DNA of 64,000 nucleotides from JADJDM01 sp044352985 (GTDB lineage Bacteria; Bacteroidota; Bacteroidia; B-17B0; Aurantibacillaceae), in contig JBILCU010000004.1 of assembly GCA_044352985.1 (NCBI GenBank), positions 1 to 64,000 of the forward strand. Direction: 5' to 3'. This document shows, piece after piece, positions 34,270-43,197 of the stretch (position 1 is its first letter; the number at the start of each line of letters is the position of its first letter). Below the pieces are notes generated by a model. That model was not told the DNA's origin and did no database searches. It saw only the letters and a program-made list of their open reading frames with translations. The translations under genes and the position numbers were made by a program.

Positions 34270-34932
34270 ATGCTAAAGGCTGTACTGTTTGATATGGATG
34301 GCGTTTTGGTCGATTCAGAGCCTTATTGGAGGCAATCCATGATAAATGGATTTAAAACTGTAGGCTTAAACATAACCGAAAACGATTGTAGAAAAACAAC
34401 CGGAATGCGTTTAGATGAAGTCATCGCATTTTGGAGAAAAAAACAGAATTGGGAAAATAAAACTAATTTGCAATTACATGATGAAATTATAAGCGATTTA
34501 TGTAAAACTATTGAGGAAAAAGGTAAAGAATTAGAGGGAACCACAAAGGCATTACATTATTTTAAATCTAAAAATTTTAAAATTGGCTTAGCCTCATCTT
34601 CAAACAATCTTTTAATTAATACTGTAATTAAAAAATTAGGAATTACACATTTTTTTAACGCTATTCATTCGGCTGAGCATTTGCCATTTGGTAAACCACA
34701 TCCACAGGTTTTTTTAAATTGCGCGGATTCTTTAGCTGTTCATCCTCAAGAATGTTTAGTGATTGAAGATTCTGTAAATGGAATTATTGCTGCAAAAGCA
34801 GCGAAAATGTATACTATTGCAATACCGGATGCAGAGCACCGAAACGATAAACGTTTTATCATTGCAGATTGCATGATTCAATCCTTATCAGAGATTAATG
34901 AAGAAACATTGTCAGGTTTTTTTAATAACTGA
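34270..34932 (+). CDS. HAD-family sugar phosphatase (HxpB/beta-phosphoglucomutase-like)
   Basis: 220 residues from ATG at 34270; a longer frame begins only with TTG inside the promoter box. KAVLFDMDGVLVDSEPYW holds the nucleophile Asp8 and acid/base Asp10. The helical cap follows (TGMRLDEVIAFWRKKQNW). SSSNN, FGKPHPQVF (Lys) and VIEDSVNGIIAAKAA supply motifs II-IV. Closest in style to hexitol phosphatase B and related 2-deoxyglucose-6-phosphatases. It dephosphorylates small sugar phosphates; the exact substrate is open. A TATATTTG promoter box lies at 34235-34242. Confidence 0.87.
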   Translation: MLKAVLFDMDGVLVDSEPYWRQSMINGFKTVGLNITENDCRKTTGMRLDEVIAFWRKKQNWENKTNLQLHDEIISDLCKTIEEKGKELEGTTKALHYFKSKNFKIGLASSSNNLLINTVIKKLGITHFFNAIHSAEHLPFGKPHPQVFLNCADSLAVHPQECLVIEDSVNGIIAAKAAKMYTIAIPDAEHRNDKRFIIADCMIQSLSEINEETLSGFFNN

Positions 34933-34957
34933 ATTTAAAATTTGAAAATAATCATTT

Positions 34958-36088
34958 GTGAAATTTCAATTACAACATCAAGATACTCAATCAAAAGCTA
35001 GGGCAGGATTATTAGAAACTGATCATGGCGAAATAGAAACACCTATTTTTATGCCCGTTGGAACAGCGGCAACAGTTAAAGCGGTTCATCAGCGTGAGCT
35101 TAAAAATGATATCAATGCGCAAATCATTTTAGGAAATACCTATCATTTGTATTTGCGTCCGGGCACTGAAGTGCTTAAACAAGCTGGTGGCTTGCATAAA
35201 TTCAATGGTTGGGACCGCCCAATACTAACAGATAGTGGCGGATATCAGGTGTTTTCATTATCTGCTCAACGAAAGTTAAACGAGGAAGGAGCTACTTTTA
35301 AATCGCATATTGATGGCTCTAAACACTTATTTACCCCTGAAAGTGTAATGGATATTCAGCGAATTATTGGAGCTGATATCATCATGGCTTTTGATGAATG
35401 TGCTCCCTATCCTTGCACCTATGATTACGCCAAAAAAAGTATGGCCATGACGCATCGTTGGTTAGATAGATGTATTCAGCAGTTTGATAATACTCCTCCG
35501 CTTTATAATTATTCACAAACACTATTTCCTATTGTACAAGGAAGTGTGTTTAAAGATTTACGAATTCAATCTGCTGAATTCATTGCTTCAAAAAACAGAG
35601 AAGGTAATGCAATTGGCGGTCTTTCAGTGGGTGAACCTGCTGAAGAAATGTATGCCATGACAGAAGAAGTATGTGCCATTTTACCAAAAGATAAACCTCG
35701 ATACTTAATGGGAGTAGGTACACCAGCAAACATTTTAGAAAGTATTGCTTTGGGAGTTGATATGTTTGATTGTGTAATGCCAACGCGCAATGCCCGACAC
35801 GGTTTATTGTTTACTTCTGAAGGAATAATCAATATCAAAAATGAAAAATGGAAAACCGATTTTTCACCTCTTGATCCAAATGGTACTGCATATGTTGATC
35901 ACGATTATTCTAAAGCTTATTTGAGGCATCTATTAACTTGCAACGAACTACTTGCTGCTCAAATAGCAAGTGTTCATAATCTGGCATTTTACTTATGGTT
36001 GGTTAAAGAAGCCCGTCAACATATTATTGCGGGTACTTTTTATGATTGGAAAAATAAAATGGTTAAAAAGGTTACCACACGTTTATAA
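34958..36088 (+). CDS. tgt: Queuine tRNA-ribosyltransferase
   Basis: 376 residues from a GTG at 34958. DSGGYQVFSL contains the catalytic-pocket Asp, GGLSVGEP and YLMGVGTPANILESIALGVD the substrate loop, and FDCVMPTRNARHGLLFT the second catalytic Asp. It exchanges guanine-34 for a queuosine precursor in tRNAs with GUN anticodons. The C-terminal zinc site of most bacterial enzymes (CxCxxC...H) is missing: the equivalent stretch is PNGTAYVDHDYSKAYLRHL, as I recall for other Bacteroidota. Rest of the fold is complete (ASVHNLAFYLWLVKEARQHI). Confidence 0.95.
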   Translation: MKFQLQHQDTQSKARAGLLETDHGEIETPIFMPVGTAATVKAVHQRELKNDINAQIILGNTYHLYLRPGTEVLKQAGGLHKFNGWDRPILTDSGGYQVFSLSAQRKLNEEGATFKSHIDGSKHLFTPESVMDIQRIIGADIIMAFDECAPYPCTYDYAKKSMAMTHRWLDRCIQQFDNTPPLYNYSQTLFPIVQGSVFKDLRIQSAEFIASKNREGNAIGGLSVGEPAEEMYAMTEEVCAILPKDKPRYLMGVGTPANILESIALGVDMFDCVMPTRNARHGLLFTSEGIINIKNEKWKTDFSPLDPNGTAYVDHDYSKAYLRHLLTCNELLAAQIASVHNLAFYLWLVKEARQHIIAGTFYDWKNKMVKKVTTRL

Positions 36089-36224
36089 AAAAGTAATTAA
36101 CTAATTTCAATAATTGTGAATTAATTTTTAAGGTTTCATCTATTTCTATTATTGTTTTGAGAATTCGTTGATGATTTAAAAATTATCTTTGTTTGAATTT
36201 TAAATTTTTATAATCCTTTTTTTA

Positions 36225-37019
36225 ATGAAACAATATCACGATTTAATGCGCCATGTTTTGGATATTGGTGCAGTAAAAACAGATAGAACAGGAACTGGAA
36301 CAATAAGCGTTTTTGGGTATCAAATGCGTTTTAATTTACAAGAAGGTTTTCCTATGCTTACCACTAAAAAATTACATACAAAATCGATTTTTCATGAATT
36401 ACTTTGGTTTTTAAAAGGTGATACAAACATTGCCTACTTAAAGGAAAATGGTGTTAGTATTTGGGATGAATGGGCTGATGAAAATGGAAATCTTGGTCCG
36501 GTTTACGGATCGCAGTGGAGAAGCTGGCCAACACCTGATGGAAGACAAATCGATCAAATAAGTAATGTGATTGATATGATTAAAAAATCACCTGATTCAA
36601 GGCGATTAATCGTTAGCGCTTGGAATGTTGGTGAAATTGAAAAAATGAAACTCCCTCCTTGTCATGCTTTCTTTCAGTTTTATGTGGCAGATGGTAAATT
36701 AAGTTGTCAATTGTATCAGCGCAGTGCCGACATCTTTTTGGGTGTTCCTTTTAACATTGCATCTTATGCTTTACTTACGCATATGGTAGCACAGGCCTGT
36801 GATTTACAGGTGGGGGATTTTGTACACACCTTAGGTGATGCGCATTTATATTCTAATCATATTGAACAAGCAAAATTGCAGCTGTCACGTGAATGCAGAA
36901 AACTTCCAGTTTTAAAAATTAATCCGAACGTTAAAAATATTTTCGATTTTAAATTCGAGGATTTCAGCATTGAAGGATATGATCCTCATCCTCACATCAA
37001 AGCTGCTGTTGCAGTATAA
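36225..37019 (+). CDS. thyA: Thymidylate synthase
   Basis: 264 residues, the normal length. RTGTGTISVFGYQMRFNLQE, LHELLWFLKGDTNI-type segment, WRSWPTPDGRQIDQI, and the active-site block LPPCHAFFQFYVADGKLSCQ (nucleophilic Cys) with YQRSADIFLGVPFNIASYAL are complete. It converts dUMP to dTMP with methylenetetrahydrofolate. A TATCTTTG promoter box lies about 40 bases upstream. The aldo/keto reductase gene follows after 16 bp and is probably co-transcribed. No dihydrofolate reductase gene lies nearby. Confidence 0.97.
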   Translation: MKQYHDLMRHVLDIGAVKTDRTGTGTISVFGYQMRFNLQEGFPMLTTKKLHTKSIFHELLWFLKGDTNIAYLKENGVSIWDEWADENGNLGPVYGSQWRSWPTPDGRQIDQISNVIDMIKKSPDSRRLIVSAWNVGEIEKMKLPPCHAFFQFYVADGKLSCQLYQRSADIFLGVPFNIASYALLTHMVAQACDLQVGDFVHTLGDAHLYSNHIEQAKLQLSRECRKLPVLKINPNVKNIFDFKFEDFSIEGYDPHPHIKAAVAV

Positions 37020-37035
37020 TTAACAAAAAAACATT

Positions 37036-38022
37036 ATGGAATATAGAAGATTAGGAAAATCAGGTTTACAGGTTAGTGCACTTTCATTTGGAAGTTGGGT
37101 AACTTTTGGTTCGCAAGTTGGGGATGATATTGCAGAGAATTGCATGAAGTTGGCTTACGATAATGGAGTTAATTTTTTTGATAATGCCGAAGCCTATGCA
37201 AGCGGAAAATCAGAAATTGTGATGGGCAATATTTTGAAAAAAATGGGCTGGGAGAGAAGCACATATGTAGTTTCCAGTAAAGTTTTTTGGGGAGGGAAAT
37301 TACCTAATCAAATCGGTTTAAGCAGAAAACATATTGTGGAAGCATGTAACAATGCATTAAAACGTTTTCAGTTGGATTATCTGGATTTATTTTATTGTCA
37401 TCGTCCGGATAAAAATACTCCAATTGAAGAAACAGTCCGCACAATGGATCATTTGATACAACAAGGGAAAATTTTGTATTGGGGAACAAGCGAATGGAGT
37501 GCGCAGGAAATTATGGAAGCCTATTCGGTTGCAAGACAATTTGGGTTAACACCACCAACCATGGAACAACCTCAATATAATTTATTTCATCGCGAACGAG
37601 TTGAAGTGGAATACAATAAATTATACCGCGAAATTGGCTTAGGAACTACAATCTGGAGCCCACTTGCATCAGGTTTATTGAGTGGAAAATACATTAATCT
37701 AACTCCAAATGATACACGCATTGATCGACCGGGAATGGAATGGTTAAAGGAATTAATAGTTGGCGAACACAATGCATGGAAACACGAAAAAGTAAAACGA
37801 CTTAAAACCGTTGCAGATGAATTAGGCGTTTCAATATCGCGTTTGTCTATTGCATGGGTGTTGAAAAACCCTAATATATCTACCGCAATTTTAGGTGCAA
37901 GTAAGTTAGATCAATTAAAAGAAACTTTACAATCACTTGAAGTTGTTCCAATGCTTACATCTGAAATCATGGAACGCATAGAAGGTATTATGGAAAATAA
38001 ACCCAAAATGCCAGCTTACTAA
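37036..38022 (+). CDS. Aldo/keto reductase, potassium-channel-beta-subunit-like
   Basis: 328 residues in a TIM-barrel pattern. The catalytic tetrad is visible: Asp and Tyr in FFDNAEAYASGKSE, Lys in VVSSKVFWGG and His in LDLFYCHRPD. NADPH-binding features near the C-terminus are WSPLASGLLSGKY and LGASKLDQLKETLQ. The overall form (YRRLGKSGLQVSALSFGSWV, MEQPQYNLFHRERVE) is that of the AKR6/KvBeta-like group, NADPH-dependent carbonyl reductases. Substrate unknown. Follows thyA at 16 bp. Confidence 0.92.
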   Translation: MEYRRLGKSGLQVSALSFGSWVTFGSQVGDDIAENCMKLAYDNGVNFFDNAEAYASGKSEIVMGNILKKMGWERSTYVVSSKVFWGGKLPNQIGLSRKHIVEACNNALKRFQLDYLDLFYCHRPDKNTPIEETVRTMDHLIQQGKILYWGTSEWSAQEIMEAYSVARQFGLTPPTMEQPQYNLFHRERVEVEYNKLYREIGLGTTIWSPLASGLLSGKYINLTPNDTRIDRPGMEWLKELIVGEHNAWKHEKVKRLKTVADELGVSISRLSIAWVLKNPNISTAILGASKLDQLKETLQSLEVVPMLTSEIMERIEGIMENKPKMPAY

Positions 38023-38055
38023 GTTTTTTACTTGTAATTTTTTAAACTATCTGAT

Positions 38056-38089
38056 TTGTAAATTAGTAGTTTTTTTTGTTTTACATTTG
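38056..38089 (+). promoter_or_regulatory. Promoter of the lipoprotein gene
   Basis: TTG at 38056-38058, 23-base spacer, TACATTTG at 38082-38089; ATG at 38117. Confidence 0.55.
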
Positions 38090-38116
38090 GCATCTCAATT
38101 TAAAGGTTTGTTAAAT

Positions 38117-39316
38117 ATGTTTGTTCGATTTATTGTTTTTTTAATCTTGTGGTTTTTTATAACTGCTTGTAGCGAAAGTCCAGGGAAACAAAATGAAAAT
38201 AAAATAAAAACAGATACGCTTTCTGTAATAAAAACAGATACCGTTTCAATAAACAGAATTTGCATAAACGACTCTTTAAATCAATTAGCAAATTTAATTT
38301 CAGGTAATAAAAGCAACGATTCATCTTTACTTGCAAACTATTTTAAGAATGTAACATTTCTAAAACATTGCACTTCATTTCAAACTAAGTGGGAAAATTT
38401 TCAAAAAACAAGATTGCAAAATCTAATTGGTTTTCAGCAAAATGAAATAAAAAAAGAAATGGATAGTACTTCGGTATTGTTTTATCCTTTTTCAGGACCC
38501 GATATTTTACATGCCCAGACTTTTTTCCCAAATGCTAACCATTATGTTTTAATGGGATTAGAACCTGTAGGTACATTGCCTGTATTTGAACATCTAGAAG
38601 ATGTTCCAGATTCCATGTCAAACTACTACGGAAAAATAAATAAATCGCTGCATGCTATTTTAAATTTTAGTTTTTTTAGAACAAATAGCATGAGTGAAGA
38701 TTTAAAAAATGAGGATGTTGATGGTACATTGCACTTGTTGCTCTTATTTTTAAACAGAAACGGAAATACTATATGTTCGGTTAAACCATTTGTTTTAGAC
38801 TCATCAGGGACAATAAATTACCTCAATAGTTTTATCGATCTAAAATCAAAAAATACAAAATCAAAAGGCATTGAAATAACTTTTAATAATCTTGATAAAA
38901 AACAAAAGAAATTACATTATTTCTCTTTAGATCTATCAAATGCTGCGTATGATAAAAACTCAGCTGTTCAAAAGTACCTTAATCAACTTGGTAGTGTAAC
39001 TACTTATTTAAAAGGCGCCTCTTATTTAATGCATAATGCAGGATTTAGTTCTGTGCGGGATTTTATTTTAACAAAAAGCAATCAAGTTATGCAGGATGAT
39101 TCGGGCATAGCCTTTAGATTTTTTGAAAAAAATAAAAATTGGAAATATGTTTTCTATGGAGAATATAAAAAACCAATTTCATTATTTGCTAATCGTTTTC
39201 AAGTTGATTTAGACTCTATGTTCAAAACAGCAACACCTAAAAAATTAGGATTCGGTTTGGGCTATAATTTTAAAGACAACAATTCTAATTTAATGATTGC
39301 AAAAAAGATTAAGTAA
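38117..39316 (+). CDS. Lipoprotein of unknown function
   Basis: 399 residues from ATG at 38117; the longer frame starts with TTG within the promoter box. The signal MFVRFIVFLILWFFITAC ends in a lipobox cysteine, so it is a lipid-anchored envelope protein, followed by a Ser/Asn/Lys-rich linker. The mature part has phrases such as VLFYPFSGPDILHAQTFFPN, HYVLMGLEPVGTLP and TYLKGASYLMHNAGFSSVRD. I recall similar Bacteroidota lipoproteins but no assigned function. There is no catalytic motif I can name. Monocistronic between its own promoter and that of the heat-shock gene. Confidence 0.7.
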   Translation: MFVRFIVFLILWFFITACSESPGKQNENKIKTDTLSVIKTDTVSINRICINDSLNQLANLISGNKSNDSSLLANYFKNVTFLKHCTSFQTKWENFQKTRLQNLIGFQQNEIKKEMDSTSVLFYPFSGPDILHAQTFFPNANHYVLMGLEPVGTLPVFEHLEDVPDSMSNYYGKINKSLHAILNFSFFRTNSMSEDLKNEDVDGTLHLLLLFLNRNGNTICSVKPFVLDSSGTINYLNSFIDLKSKNTKSKGIEITFNNLDKKQKKLHYFSLDLSNAAYDKNSAVQKYLNQLGSVTTYLKGASYLMHNAGFSSVRDFILTKSNQVMQDDSGIAFRFFEKNKNWKYVFYGEYKKPISLFANRFQVDLDSMFKTATPKKLGFGLGYNFKDNNSNLMIAKKIK

Positions 39317-39408
39317 TCAGCTTTTCAATTTTTTACATTATCACTTTTTTACCATTACTCTCATTATTGTCTATGCGAAATGACATTTAGATAACTATGC
39401 TGTTGTTT

Positions 39409-39416
39409 TACTTTTG
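39409..39416 (+). promoter_or_regulatory. Promoter -7 box of the small heat-shock gene
   Basis: TACTTTTG fits TAnnTTTG; the -33 region shows only TTTAG near 39386. No CIRCE-type inverted repeat is visible upstream, so control by HrcA is not indicated. Confidence 0.45.
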
Positions 39417-39455
39417 AATTCATAGAATAATTGTAAAACAAATAACAGAAAAATT

Positions 39456-39914
39456 ATGTCATTATTAACAAGAAGAAACAGCGGTTCATTGCCAAGTTTG
39501 GTAAATGATTTTTTTGAAAACGATTTTTTACTTCGTCCATCATTAATTGATTATGCAGGTGGTATGTTAGGCACACTTTCAAACACATTGCCTTCGGTAA
39601 ATATTAGTGAAGATGATGAAAACTTCAGGATTGAATTAGCCGCACCTGGTTTGGAAAAAAAAGATTTTAAAATTGAAACAGAGGGAGGTTACTTAATTAT
39701 TAGTTCTGAAAAAGAGAAAGAATCTGAAGAAGAAAAAGAAAACTTCAAAAGAAGAGAATTTTCTTACACCAGTTTTAGTAGATCTTTTCAGTTGCCTGAT
39801 AATACTTTACCTGAAAAAATTGAGGCCAAGTATGACAACGGAATTTTACGATTGGTTCTTCCAAAAAAAGAACGCACATTGGTAAAACATCGCAAAGAGA
39901 TTAAAGTTGCATAA
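39456..39914 (+). CDS. Hsp20/alpha-crystallin small heat-shock protein
   Basis: 152 residues. The N-terminal arm (SLLTRRNSGSLPSLVNDFF) precedes the alpha-crystallin domain (about 45-140): PSVNISEDDENFRIELAAPG, LEKKDFKIETEGGYLIIS, FKRREFSYTSFSRSFQLPD and IEAKYDNGILRLVLPKKE. It is an ATP-independent chaperone that holds unfolding proteins in the cytoplasm. The C-terminal I-x-I/V anchoring motif is present in weak form as EIKVA. A strong terminator follows 28 bp after its stop. Confidence 0.95.
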   Translation: MSLLTRRNSGSLPSLVNDFFENDFLLRPSLIDYAGGMLGTLSNTLPSVNISEDDENFRIELAAPGLEKKDFKIETEGGYLIISSEKEKESEEEKENFKRREFSYTSFSRSFQLPDNTLPEKIEAKYDNGILRLVLPKKERTLVKHRKEIKVA

Positions 39915-39942
39915 TGTTTTAAAGTTTTGTTTAATTGGTTTC

Positions 39943-39980
39943 AAAAAAATGCCGCACGTTTAAAGTGCGGCATTTTTTTT
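39943..39980. terminator. Bidirectional terminator overlapping the end of the PagL-like gene
   Basis: AAAAAAATGCCGCAC - GTTTAAA - GTGCGGCATTTTTTTT, an 8-bp GC-rich stem with A/T flanks. It serves both convergent genes, and the stop codon of the minus-strand gene (39960) lies inside it. Confidence 0.92.
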
Positions 39981-41096
39981 ATGTATTGCTAATCGATATC
40001 CAATTCCGTATTCAAAATAATGGGCAACCGCCCAATGGCTTTTTAATGCGAATGTTAGTATTAAGTTGTTATTAAAGTGATATCGAAATCCAATCCGATG
40101 ATAAAACATTCCATTTCCCTTGAATTTGCTATGCAAGTAATAACCCAATTCAACAGGTAACGATAATTTACCAATTACATACGAATAACTAAATCTGCCA
40201 CCTAACTGCAAATAGCTTAAATTGTTTTTAAGTAATATACTGTCTTTTTCAATTAACTCTTGTTTAATCGATTGACAATAAAAAAAATCTAAACCACCAC
40301 CAAATTTATGTGTGTTACGTTTTTTGTAATAGTAACCTAAAGTATACGACTGGGCAATATATTTTGTGCCACCAGGAGGGTCATTCTCATTTATGCCAAG
40401 TGCAATAATGCCATAATATTCATGTTTTGTTTGATGCAAATAAGTGCTATCAATAGAAATTGGTAAAGTACTTTTTTCTTTATTAATGCAATATGTTAAA
40501 CCGGAATGTAGTGTTAGTAAGTTGATGCCTAAATTAGGAGTTCTAAATTTTCCGTTAGATGCGTGGGCAAAATTTAATCCTGCATCCAGACGTAATTTTT
40601 TGTTTAGCTGAATTTTGTAATACCATTTAAAGTTTACAAAAGCATTTAAACTCGAACTAACCACATTGTTTTTATGATTTAAAAGTGGATCAAATTTTTG
40701 AGTGGAGTATGAAATGCCACAAGATAGCCTTAAGTGTAATCGAGTTGATTTATTTTTTTCATTTAAACCAATGTCGTAATATGGCGCAAACCCAATTAAT
40801 TGACCCAATTGATTGTGATTGGCTAATGAATAAAAATGGACAGCAATGCCTTTTTCGGGAAAATTATTTTCATGATGCCATAGTTTTTCGCCTTTAGTTT
40901 GGCTTGCCCAATTTAATTCAGCGCCATAAATGTGTCCATTTACCAAATGAGACATAGCATTACGATGTTGCATGATATATCCAAAATGGAACTGAGCTTT
41001 TAAAAAACAATCGTATTCAATTAACTGTTGAGAAAAAACAGTCAACTTTATGTTAACTATAAAGATTATTAATAAAACAAGTTTAGGTTTTCTCAT
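39960..41096 (-). CDS. Acyloxyacyl hydrolase / PagL-like lipid A deacylase
   Basis: 378 residues. The signal peptide ends near LTVFSQQ. The rest alternates as an outer-membrane beta-barrel (LNAFVNFKWYYKIQLNKKLR, YYGIIALGINEN, YLQLGGRFSYSYVIGKL). NFAHASNGKFRTPNLGINLL carries the His-x-Ser pair of PagL-type lipid A 3-O-deacylases, followed by the Asn-Leu-Gly stretch of that family. It would remove an acyl chain from lipid A at the outer membrane. At 378 residues it is about twice the size of classical PagL, as usual for the Bacteroidota version. Divergent from the lhgO gene. Confidence 0.8.
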   Translation of the reverse strand: MRKPKLVLLIIFIVNIKLTVFSQQLIEYDCFLKAQFHFGYIMQHRNAMSHLVNGHIYGAELNWASQTKGEKLWHHENNFPEKGIAVHFYSLANHNQLGQLIGFAPYYDIGLNEKNKSTRLHLRLSCGISYSTQKFDPLLNHKNNVVSSSLNAFVNFKWYYKIQLNKKLRLDAGLNFAHASNGKFRTPNLGINLLTLHSGLTYCINKEKSTLPISIDSTYLHQTKHEYYGIIALGINENDPPGGTKYIAQSYTLGYYYKKRNTHKFGGGLDFFYCQSIKQELIEKDSILLKNNLSYLQLGGRFSYSYVIGKLSLPVELGYYLHSKFKGNGMFYHRIGFRYHFNNNLILTFALKSHWAVAHYFEYGIGYRLAIHKKNAAL

Positions 41097-41103
41097 GCAA
41101 AGG

Positions 41104-41121
41104 TTATCTTTGCAAAGATAA
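41104..41121 (+). promoter_or_regulatory. Palindromic operator candidate overlapping the lhgO promoter
   Basis: TTATCTTTGCAAAGATAA is a perfect 18-bp palindrome. Its left half contains the -7 box TATCTTTG (41105-41112), so a protein bound here would block the promoter. It lies 10 bases before the lhgO start and just after the divergent PagL-like gene's start. Confidence 0.6.
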
Positions 41122-41131
41122 ATTTTTTAAT

Positions 41132-42346
41132 ATGGCTGGTTTAGTTTATGATGTAATAGTTGTTGGTGGAGGTATTGTTGGTCTAGCTTCTGCTTATAAA
41201 ATAAATTCTAGATATCCTGATAAAAAGATTCTGGTTATAGAAAAAGAAAATGAAGTTGCGGCTCACCAAACCGGACATAATTCAGGTGTAATACATTCTG
41301 GTATTTATTACAAACCAGGTTCTTACAAAGCAACACATTGTGTAAGCGGCAGAAGAGAGTTGGTTGATTTTGCTAAAGAACATAAAATTAAACATGACAT
41401 TTGCGGTAAAGTTATTGTTGCAACAGATGAAAGCGAATTGGCACATATGAATAAAGTTTTCAATAATGGTATTGCCAATGATGTGGAAGGAATAGAGTTA
41501 ATTGATTCGAAAAAAATAAAAGAGATAGAGCCTTATTGTGAAGGAATTGCAGGTATTTGGGTTCCTTGCACCGGTATTATCGATTATCCGGATGTTGCAC
41601 GTACTTACGTGAAATTGTTAAAAGAAAAATTTAACAGCGAAGTGAATACAGGAGAAAAAGTAACGGACTTTGAAAAACAAGGCGAAATAACAACTGTAAT
41701 TACGGATAAAGCTAAATACAAAACTAAATATTTAATTACCTGTGCAGGTTTGCAAAGCGACAGAATCGCAAAAAAAGAAGGGATTAAAAGCGATGCAGCT
41801 ATTGTTGGTTTCAGAGGGGATTATTACGACCTTACAGAAAAGGGCATGAATAAAGTAAAGAACTTGATTTATCCTGTTCCTAATGCTAAGTTTCCGTTTT
41901 TAGGTGTTCACTTTACGCGAATGATACATGGTGGTGTAGAGTGTGGTCCAAATGCAGTTTTTGTATTTAAACGCGAAGGTTATACTAAAACAGCATTCAG
42001 TGCAAAAGACACATTTGATGCGTTTACCTTTGGCGGTACCTGGAAGTTTTTTGGCAAGCACTGGAAATTTGGTTTAGATGAATATCGCGGGGCTTTTTCA
42101 AAAACCTTTTTCTTAAAACGACTAAGAAAATTAATTCCAAGTTTAGAAATGGATGATATTATTGCCAGTAGGGCAGGAGTGAGAGCAATGGCTCTTGATC
42201 CTGAAGGTGATATGCTGGATGATTTTAAAATAGAGTATCATGGAAATGCCATACATGTATTGAATGCGCCATCTCCAGCAGCAACTGCATCGTTAGCTTA
42301 CGGAAGCGAAATTGAAAAAATGGCTAGCAAGTATTTTCATTTCTAA
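41132..42346 (+). CDS. lhgO: L-2-hydroxyglutarate oxidase
   Basis: 404 residues. VYDVIVVGGGIVGLASAYKI is the FAD-binding Rossmann motif at residues 5-24. AAHQTGHNSGVIHSGIYYKP and SYKATHCVSGRRELVDFAKE are the family signature of LhgO/YgaF, and PFLGVHFTRMIHGGVECGPN a further conserved block. The enzyme oxidises L-2-hydroxyglutarate to 2-oxoglutarate at the membrane, passing electrons to quinone, and clears a by-product of malate and lactate dehydrogenases. Normal length. Two bases separate it from the inositol monophosphatase gene, so they form an operon. Confidence 0.93.
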   Translation: MAGLVYDVIVVGGGIVGLASAYKINSRYPDKKILVIEKENEVAAHQTGHNSGVIHSGIYYKPGSYKATHCVSGRRELVDFAKEHKIKHDICGKVIVATDESELAHMNKVFNNGIANDVEGIELIDSKKIKEIEPYCEGIAGIWVPCTGIIDYPDVARTYVKLLKEKFNSEVNTGEKVTDFEKQGEITTVITDKAKYKTKYLITCAGLQSDRIAKKEGIKSDAAIVGFRGDYYDLTEKGMNKVKNLIYPVPNAKFPFLGVHFTRMIHGGVECGPNAVFVFKREGYTKTAFSAKDTFDAFTFGGTWKFFGKHWKFGLDEYRGAFSKTFFLKRLRKLIPSLEMDDIIASRAGVRAMALDPEGDMLDDFKIEYHGNAIHVLNAPSPAATASLAYGSEIEKMASKYFHF

Positions 42347-42348
42347 AT

Positions 42349-43149
42349 ATGCAACTTTCAAACATTATTCAAGATGTAGAATTTATTGCAAAAAAAGCAG
42401 GCGCTTTTATTCGTGAGGAACGATTGAATTTTCAATTCAATAAAGCAGAAGTAAAAGCTAAAAATGATTTAGTGAGCTATGTAGATAAAACCTCTGAAAA
42501 AATAATCGTAGATTTTTTATCTGAAAAGTATCCTTTTTTTGGCTTTATAACAGAAGAAAACACCTTAACAACTAAAAAAGAAATCAATTGGATAATTGAT
42601 CCATTGGATGGAACTACCAATTTTGTTCATGGTATTCCTTGTTATGCAGTAAGCATTGGTTTAGAACAAAACGGAAAAATTATTGCCGGAGTTGTTTATG
42701 AAGTTGCTCAAAATGAATTTTTTTCAGCCTTTCAAGGCAATGGTGCTTTTTTAAATGGAAAGCAAATTGCGGTTACAAGTTGTTCTAAATTAGCCGACTC
42801 ATTAATAGCAACCGGTTTCCCGGTAAATAATTTTTCACGCATGCAATCTTGCCTTCATTCAATAGAATACTTTATGCGCAATACACATGGCGTTCGCAGA
42901 ATTGGCTCGGCCTCATCGGATTTGTGTTATTTGGCTTGCGGAAGAGTAGATGCTTTTTATGAATATAACTTAAATTCCTGGGATGTTGCTGCAGGAAGTA
43001 TCATTGTAAAAGAAGCAGGAGGTAAATTATCCGATTTTTCGTTTCAGGAGAATTATCTTTTTGGTAGGGAAATCATGGCATCAAGTCCAATTTTGTTTGA
43101 TGAGTTTTCCTCGATTATTCATAAATGTTTTTCTCCTGATTTAAATTAA
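42349..43149 (+). CDS. Inositol monophosphatase family protein
   Basis: 266 residues. Metal-binding motif IDPLDGTTNFVHGIP, first acid in FITEEN, and the C-terminal signature SWDVAAGSIIVKEAGGK are intact, as required for Mg-dependent dephosphorylation of inositol-1-phosphate and related sugar phosphates. SuhB-like proteins of the same family also act in ribosomal RNA transcription in some bacteria, so the physiological substrate is uncertain. Length matches the family. Co-transcribed with lhgO. Confidence 0.92.
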   Translation: MQLSNIIQDVEFIAKKAGAFIREERLNFQFNKAEVKAKNDLVSYVDKTSEKIIVDFLSEKYPFFGFITEENTLTTKKEINWIIDPLDGTTNFVHGIPCYAVSIGLEQNGKIIAGVVYEVAQNEFFSAFQGNGAFLNGKQIAVTSCSKLADSLIATGFPVNNFSRMQSCLHSIEYFMRNTHGVRRIGSASSDLCYLACGRVDAFYEYNLNSWDVAAGSIIVKEAGGKLSDFSFQENYLFGREIMASSPILFDEFSSIIHKCFSPDLN

Positions 43150-43197
43150 AACTAAGTAGTTAAAACTTTATTTCTTCAAAAGATTTATCTAAACTAT

